64,000 nt of DNA from Vulcanisaeta souniana JCM 11219 (GTDB taxonomy: Archaea > Thermoproteota > Thermoprotei > Thermoproteales > Thermocladiaceae). Every line of letters begins with the position of its first letter. Position 1 is the first letter of the stretch. This document shows positions 60,719 to 64,000 of this stretch, piece after piece. Position numbers and translations under genes: made by a program. A model generated the notes under the pieces. It did no database searches and was not told the origin of the DNA. It saw only the letters and a list, made by a program, of their open reading frames with translations. The stretch is taken from NCBI RefSeq assembly GCF_026000775.1, contig NZ_AP026830.1:1635056-1699055 (forward strand), given 5' to 3'.

Positions 60719-61408
60719 CTAGGGCTTCCATCCCTTGAATGCCACGTAGTCACCCCTGTCATAACCGTCAATTGGGTATTCAACGGATTCGTTTGAGTAC
60801 CTTGGGTGCCTAGTCAGTGTTTGGGCAACCTTAACAATTATGAAGCCGGCGTCCTCGAGCAATTTCCTAATCTCATCAACCGTGTGCCACCTGGCCTGCC
60901 TAACATACTCAATTGGGTATGGGTTCAAAGGCCTAACCCTGGCTATGTACGGGTCATCCCACGAGCCGAGGAGCTCGGCAAGCTTATAGAGTAGTCCGTA
61001 GGAGCCCTCGGCAATCACGTCGGCAACCACAATGTGTCCACCAGGCTTTAACACCCTGTAGGCCTCCCTAACTGCCTTAACATCATCCTTAACGTAGTCC
61101 AGCACGCCATTGAGTATCACCGTGTCGAAGGTGGAGTCCTCGAAGGGTAGCTCCTCGGCATAACCAATCCTAACATTAAGCCCCCTAGCCCTGGCAACCT
61201 CAGCCATTGCTGGGCTAGGCTCAACACAATCACTAATAACAATCCCATACCTAGTCCTGAGAATAAACTCAAAAAGCCCAGAGCCACAACCAACACTCAA
61301 AGCCCTACCTGGGTTGGGCTCAAGCATGTACCTTAGGAGCAAAATCTCGGACTCAAGCACGTAATTATTCCTTAGAAACCACGTGTCGTACTTACTGGCC
61401 TCGAACAT
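60719..61408 (-). CDS. Class I SAM-dependent methyltransferase
   Basis: A 229-residue protein with motif I RALSVGCGSGLFEFILRTR, VIEPSP-like segment (CVEPSPAMAEVARARGLNVR), motif II region DTVILNGVLDYVKDDVKAVR, and post-motif KPGGHIVVADVIAEGSYGLL. It is in the UbiE/Methyltransf_11 group. The start is set at the ATG at 61408; a TTG nine bases upstream is less likely given the AT-rich box near 61430. There is no clear substrate hint in the neighbours. Confidence 0.85.
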   Translation of the reverse strand: MFEASKYDTWFLRNNYVLESEILLLRYMLEPNPGRALSVGCGSGLFEFILRTRYGIVISDCVEPSPAMAEVARARGLNVRIGYAEELPFEDSTFDTVILNGVLDYVKDDVKAVREAYRVLKPGGHIVVADVIAEGSYGLLYKLAELLGSWDDPYIARVRPLNPYPIEYVRQARWHTVDEIRKLLEDAGFIIVKVAQTLTRHPRYSNESVEYPIDGYDRGDYVAFKGWKP

Positions 61409-61527
61409 AATAATCAACTTATTAATTATTAATAACAGTGTTTTAAGGATTACCTCGCACGGCAGTTGAGAGGCGGGGTCCGAAAAACCGGAAAAAATAA
61501 ATCCTAAACAGAGGTACTACTGGTGCA

Positions 61528-61616
<89 letters not shown>

Positions 61617-61815
61617 AATCTACGTTCTATCCTTTATCAACGCATCACAATTCAATGCCTTCTCTGCTACGGATGGCTTATGCACATGCCCATTGTAGTA
61701 GTTGGGTATGGCTTATTGCGAGCTTTATGGTTGAGTAGGATCCCCATGGTGTTCGAGTTAGGTTCATTAAATACCTAGTGGGTACTAAGAAGGACGCCAA
61801 TAACCCCTGTACTTA
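61617..61815. other. Gap between the tRNA gene and the restriction-modification gene
   Basis: These 199 bases carry no gene I can support. No repeat of the tRNA 3' end was found by eye. It is where an integrated element might join the tRNA, but there is no integrase and no visible att duplication. Confidence 0.35.
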
Positions 61816-63606
61816 TTACGCATCTTTGTCAATCCACGTTCGTAGTGCAATACCTAGTCTCCTATATAATTCGATTAAACATTGTTTTGATTTGCCTTCA
61901 TTGATTCCTGGGTCTAATGCCATTAGGAACTCAAGATCAAAACCTAGCCTGGTAGGGTCTGGGTTATCACCGTATTGCTCTGGTATTCTTTTGAACTCCG
62001 TATTTGCATAATTATCGAAGATCCCAGCTATTACGCTAAGTCTATTATTACTTAACTTACTTACGTCAAGTATTGGTAACGCTCTCCACTGACCAATATT
62101 TAACCTTGTTAGTGCTCCTTCGGTCTCCTCCCTATTAGCCAATATTATCAATAATCCAAATGTAGTGTTTAACCAGGTCACTAACGCTTTTTCTTTACTC
62201 GCATTTTCGTCCTTGAGCTTAACCATGAAGAACCTATTGGCTATTAACGGTTCATCGCCGTAAACAGTAATGACCCTCCAGGTATTCCACCTAACCCTAT
62301 CGGGGACCAGTAGCCTAGACCTCAGTTTGATTATTCTCTCAGCCCTGGGCCCACTGCCCACGACCCACGCGTTTGGCTTAACGAGCATGGTCATCCTCAA
62401 CTCCTCCTCACCACTGCAGAGCATGGGTACTGAATTGGGAATGGGGCTCTTCGGCAGTGCATTGCAGTCAACCCGTGTGCCACTACCGCAGGCTAGGTCT
62501 GCAACCTTGACTTCCTTAATTCTACGTATGAGTTCCTCGGGATCACCAACCCCATCAATGGCCCTCTTGATCTCATCCTCAAGGCCCAGTAATGCCCTAA
62601 CTGCTAACGTGGCGAGTAGGTACGCGGCGGGTACCTGCGTGTAGAACGTTGCAAAGCCCTTCCTCGTCGCAATATCCCCAGTGATCCTGTGATAGACCCT
62701 ACCTGCGAAATCGCGCCTAAGGAACGTCCTGTTTTGAGCAATGCCAACACCCTTATCAATCAAATCCCTAACCCTACCAGTAGCGTTTGACGGCAGTCTA
62801 TCGAGAATCTCCCTTGCCAATCTAACGGCCTCCCTATAATCAATCTTCAGTAATTCATCAAGAGCCCTCTTGAAGCCCTCAATTGCACCGTATTTTTCCA
62901 CATACACACTCAATGGCCCTAGCCTTGGGTGAGTGTTCCTAATGTGTTCGTAGAATGTCGCCGTTAGTAGTGATGATAGTGCTGCCTGGGCTAGGACTAG
63001 TTCCTCATCCCTCGGGCTTTGCATTCCATATAACCTGTACATAACCTCGTAAATACCCTCATACACCCCACGGTTTTTTAATGAATCAACGAAATTATTA
63101 ATTACCTGTATGGTGTTTTCCAATTCCTCCTCAACCTCACTCTCCTGGATTAGGTACTCCACTGCGTACTTAATTACGTTGATTAATGTGGGTATATCAA
63201 CGGCGAACCACTCGGTCAACAATTTCTTCCTCCCCAATTGCTGGATTATGAACTGAAGCAAGGAGCCCATCTTAACGTACTTGGGTACGATGATTTTTAC
63301 GTTGAATTGCGACCTCTTGATTTGCTCCACGAGTTCCTTACCAGCCACATCACGGTACCTAATTGGGTATTGCAGGGCTATTGCTAAGTCGACAAGCCCC
63401 TGGTCAACCCTATTCCTTGCATCGCCCTCGGCATCAGGCGCCTGGTAGGATGCCTCAATGCCGATTATTAAGCCGTTGTGGAAGCACCTGATGTCTGGCC
63501 TACGCCTACCACTAACCCTCTCAGGCCTACAGTCAAGGCCCAACTCATTCAGTGCATCAGCAAGCCTAATATTGACCTTCTCCTCATGAACAAAGCCATT
63601 ATTCAC
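61816..63606 (-). CDS. Type IIG-like restriction-modification protein with the methyltransferase core deleted
   Basis: This 596-residue protein has an N-terminal nuclease-like region (RRPDIRCFHNG and IIGIEASYQAP, residues 35-57) resembling a PD-(D/E)XK site, although the last catalytic Lys is not obvious. After about 310 helical residues comes VADLACGSGT (about 369-378), the SAM-binding motif I of N6-adenine methyltransferases. The expected NPPY motif and the rest of the catalytic domain are absent. Instead the sequence passes directly to RVDCNALPKSPIPNSVPMLC and target-recognition-like stretches (PDRVRWNTWRVITVYGDEPL, then WLNTTFGLLIIL). This is an in-frame internal deletion of a typical longer enzyme. 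The GTG start overlaps a small frame upstream. Confidence 0.65.
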   Translation of the reverse strand: MNNGFVHEEKVNIRLADALNELGLDCRPERVSGRRRPDIRCFHNGLIIGIEASYQAPDAEGDARNRVDQGLVDLAIALQYPIRYRDVAGKELVEQIKRSQFNVKIIVPKYVKMGSLLQFIIQQLGRKKLLTEWFAVDIPTLINVIKYAVEYLIQESEVEEELENTIQVINNFVDSLKNRGVYEGIYEVMYRLYGMQSPRDEELVLAQAALSSLLTATFYEHIRNTHPRLGPLSVYVEKYGAIEGFKRALDELLKIDYREAVRLAREILDRLPSNATGRVRDLIDKGVGIAQNRTFLRRDFAGRVYHRITGDIATRKGFATFYTQVPAAYLLATLAVRALLGLEDEIKRAIDGVGDPEELIRRIKEVKVADLACGSGTRVDCNALPKSPIPNSVPMLCSGEEELRMTMLVKPNAWVVGSGPRAERIIKLRSRLLVPDRVRWNTWRVITVYGDEPLIANRFFMVKLKDENASKEKALVTWLNTTFGLLIILANREETEGALTRLNIGQWRALPILDVSKLSNNRLSVIAGIFDNYANTEFKRIPEQYGDNPDPTRLGFDLEFLMALDPGINEGKSKQCLIELYRRLGIALRTWIDKDA

Positions 63607-63721
63607 ACCTCATCACCCTCCTTACCTTTACCTTACTGTTTTCGAACGCCCACTTTATTTGGTCCCTGTCGTTTATTTCCCGGCACTGTACTCGCTTCCT
63701 TTGGTGTTGTTGTCCTCTCAT
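63599..63721 (-). CDS. Small open frame directly upstream of the restriction-modification gene
   Basis: From an ATG at 63721 it encodes about 40 residues, including QCREINDRDQIKWAFENSKV. It ends at 63599, overlapping the GTG start of the next gene by eight bases, which suggests coupled translation. The frame is open about 26 codons further upstream. It may be the end of a decayed larger gene. Unrecognised. Confidence 0.3.
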   Translation of the reverse strand: MRGQQHQRKRVQCREINDRDQIKWAFENSKVKVRRVMRCE

Positions 63722-63834
63722 TGTGCCAAGCCTTAGACCTAGCGAGTACGGGCACTGCGCTGGTAAAAACGCTGGCCAAACTAATAAGCGCTTTTCTCAA
63801 GCAGTATACATACACCGCATTAAAACTTGACTAA

Positions 63835-64000
63835 TTAGTGCGTTTTGGTGTAGATGTTCCTCGGAGGCGCATTAATCATCATCTGCAATGCATGTCCGTG
63901 AGTCATCAATTCCTGGAGCAATTCATTGATGCTGGCGGCAACCTCATCATACTCTATGAAATCAGGTAAAACACTAACAACCCTAAGAAAATACCTAAGA
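63835..64000 (-). CDS. C-terminal end of a gene that continues beyond the right edge
   Basis: Reading leftwards from the edge, the minus strand is open for about 54 codons: LRYFLRVVSVLPDFIEYDEV, then AASINELLQELMTHGHALQM, and NAPPRNIYTKTH, ending with TAA at 63835-63837. It is protein-like and not a shadow of another gene. I do not recognise the family. Confidence 0.5.
   Translation of the reverse strand, partial: LRYFLRVVSVLPDFIEYDEVAASINELLQELMTHGHALQMMINAPPRNIYTKTH

Overview
This window looks like a chromosomal segment of a hyperthermophilic crenarchaeon of the order Thermoproteales, most like Vulcanisaeta or Caldivirga. That assignment is inferred from gene content, since no rRNA is present. 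The support is PaREP1-family proteins, a KEOPS Kae1 gene, a tRNA-Arg with a short anticodon-loop intron, a class III signal-peptide pilin, and many genes with a TATA box about 26 bases before the start codon, as expected for leaderless archaeal transcripts.

Layout. (1) 1-4773 (+) is a replication module, cut by the left edge: a helicase-like ATPase, a single-chain primase that joins a PriS-like catalytic domain to a PriL-like four-cysteine domain, and a compact family B DNA polymerase. It looks like part of an integrated virus or plasmid. (2) 5093-25723 is a surface-glycan island, mostly on the minus strand. It holds a carbamoyltransferase, nine GT4 and several GT2 glycosyltransferases, a FkbM methyltransferase, a sugar-nucleotide epimerase, a polysaccharide deacetylase and a GT-C-like membrane protein. 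It is scarred by decayed genes, including an epimerase remnant with an internal inversion. (3) 25906-32157 (-) is a tandem array of five paralogous STAND-type archaeal ATPases with two PaREP1 (HEPN-like) genes, one of them broken. The ATPases are mosaics: the N-terminal and C-terminal parts have different closest relatives within the array. This is the best candidate here for an undescribed system. (4) 32200-34846 (-) and 34985-47072 (+) form a divergent envelope locus: a five-repeat surface protein, small paralogous proteins on both arms, a flippase, a DUF1616 protein split into two genes, a DUF4129/DUF4350/MoxR/DUF58 operon, a processive GT2 and a second GT-C-like protein. (5) 47069-61408 is mixed: a FtsX/LolD-type ABC exporter, a DASS transporter with RCK_C domains, an SDR dehydrogenase, a HemL-like aminotransferase, a ParA ATPase divergent from a small PD-(D/E)XK nuclease, a TPR protein, an isochorismatase-fold protein lacking its cysteine, Kae1 with a coupled small gene, a pilin and a methyltransferase. 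(6) 61528-64000 has the tRNA-Arg followed by a Type IIG-like restriction-modification protein whose methyltransferase core has been deleted.

How it fits together: regions 2 and 4 plausibly make, flip, modify and display a carbamoylated, methylated and deacetylated glycan together with surface proteins. Regions 1, 3 and 6 are accessory (replicon, suspected defence or conflict genes, broken restriction-modification). I found no integrase, transposase, CRISPR array or rRNA gene.
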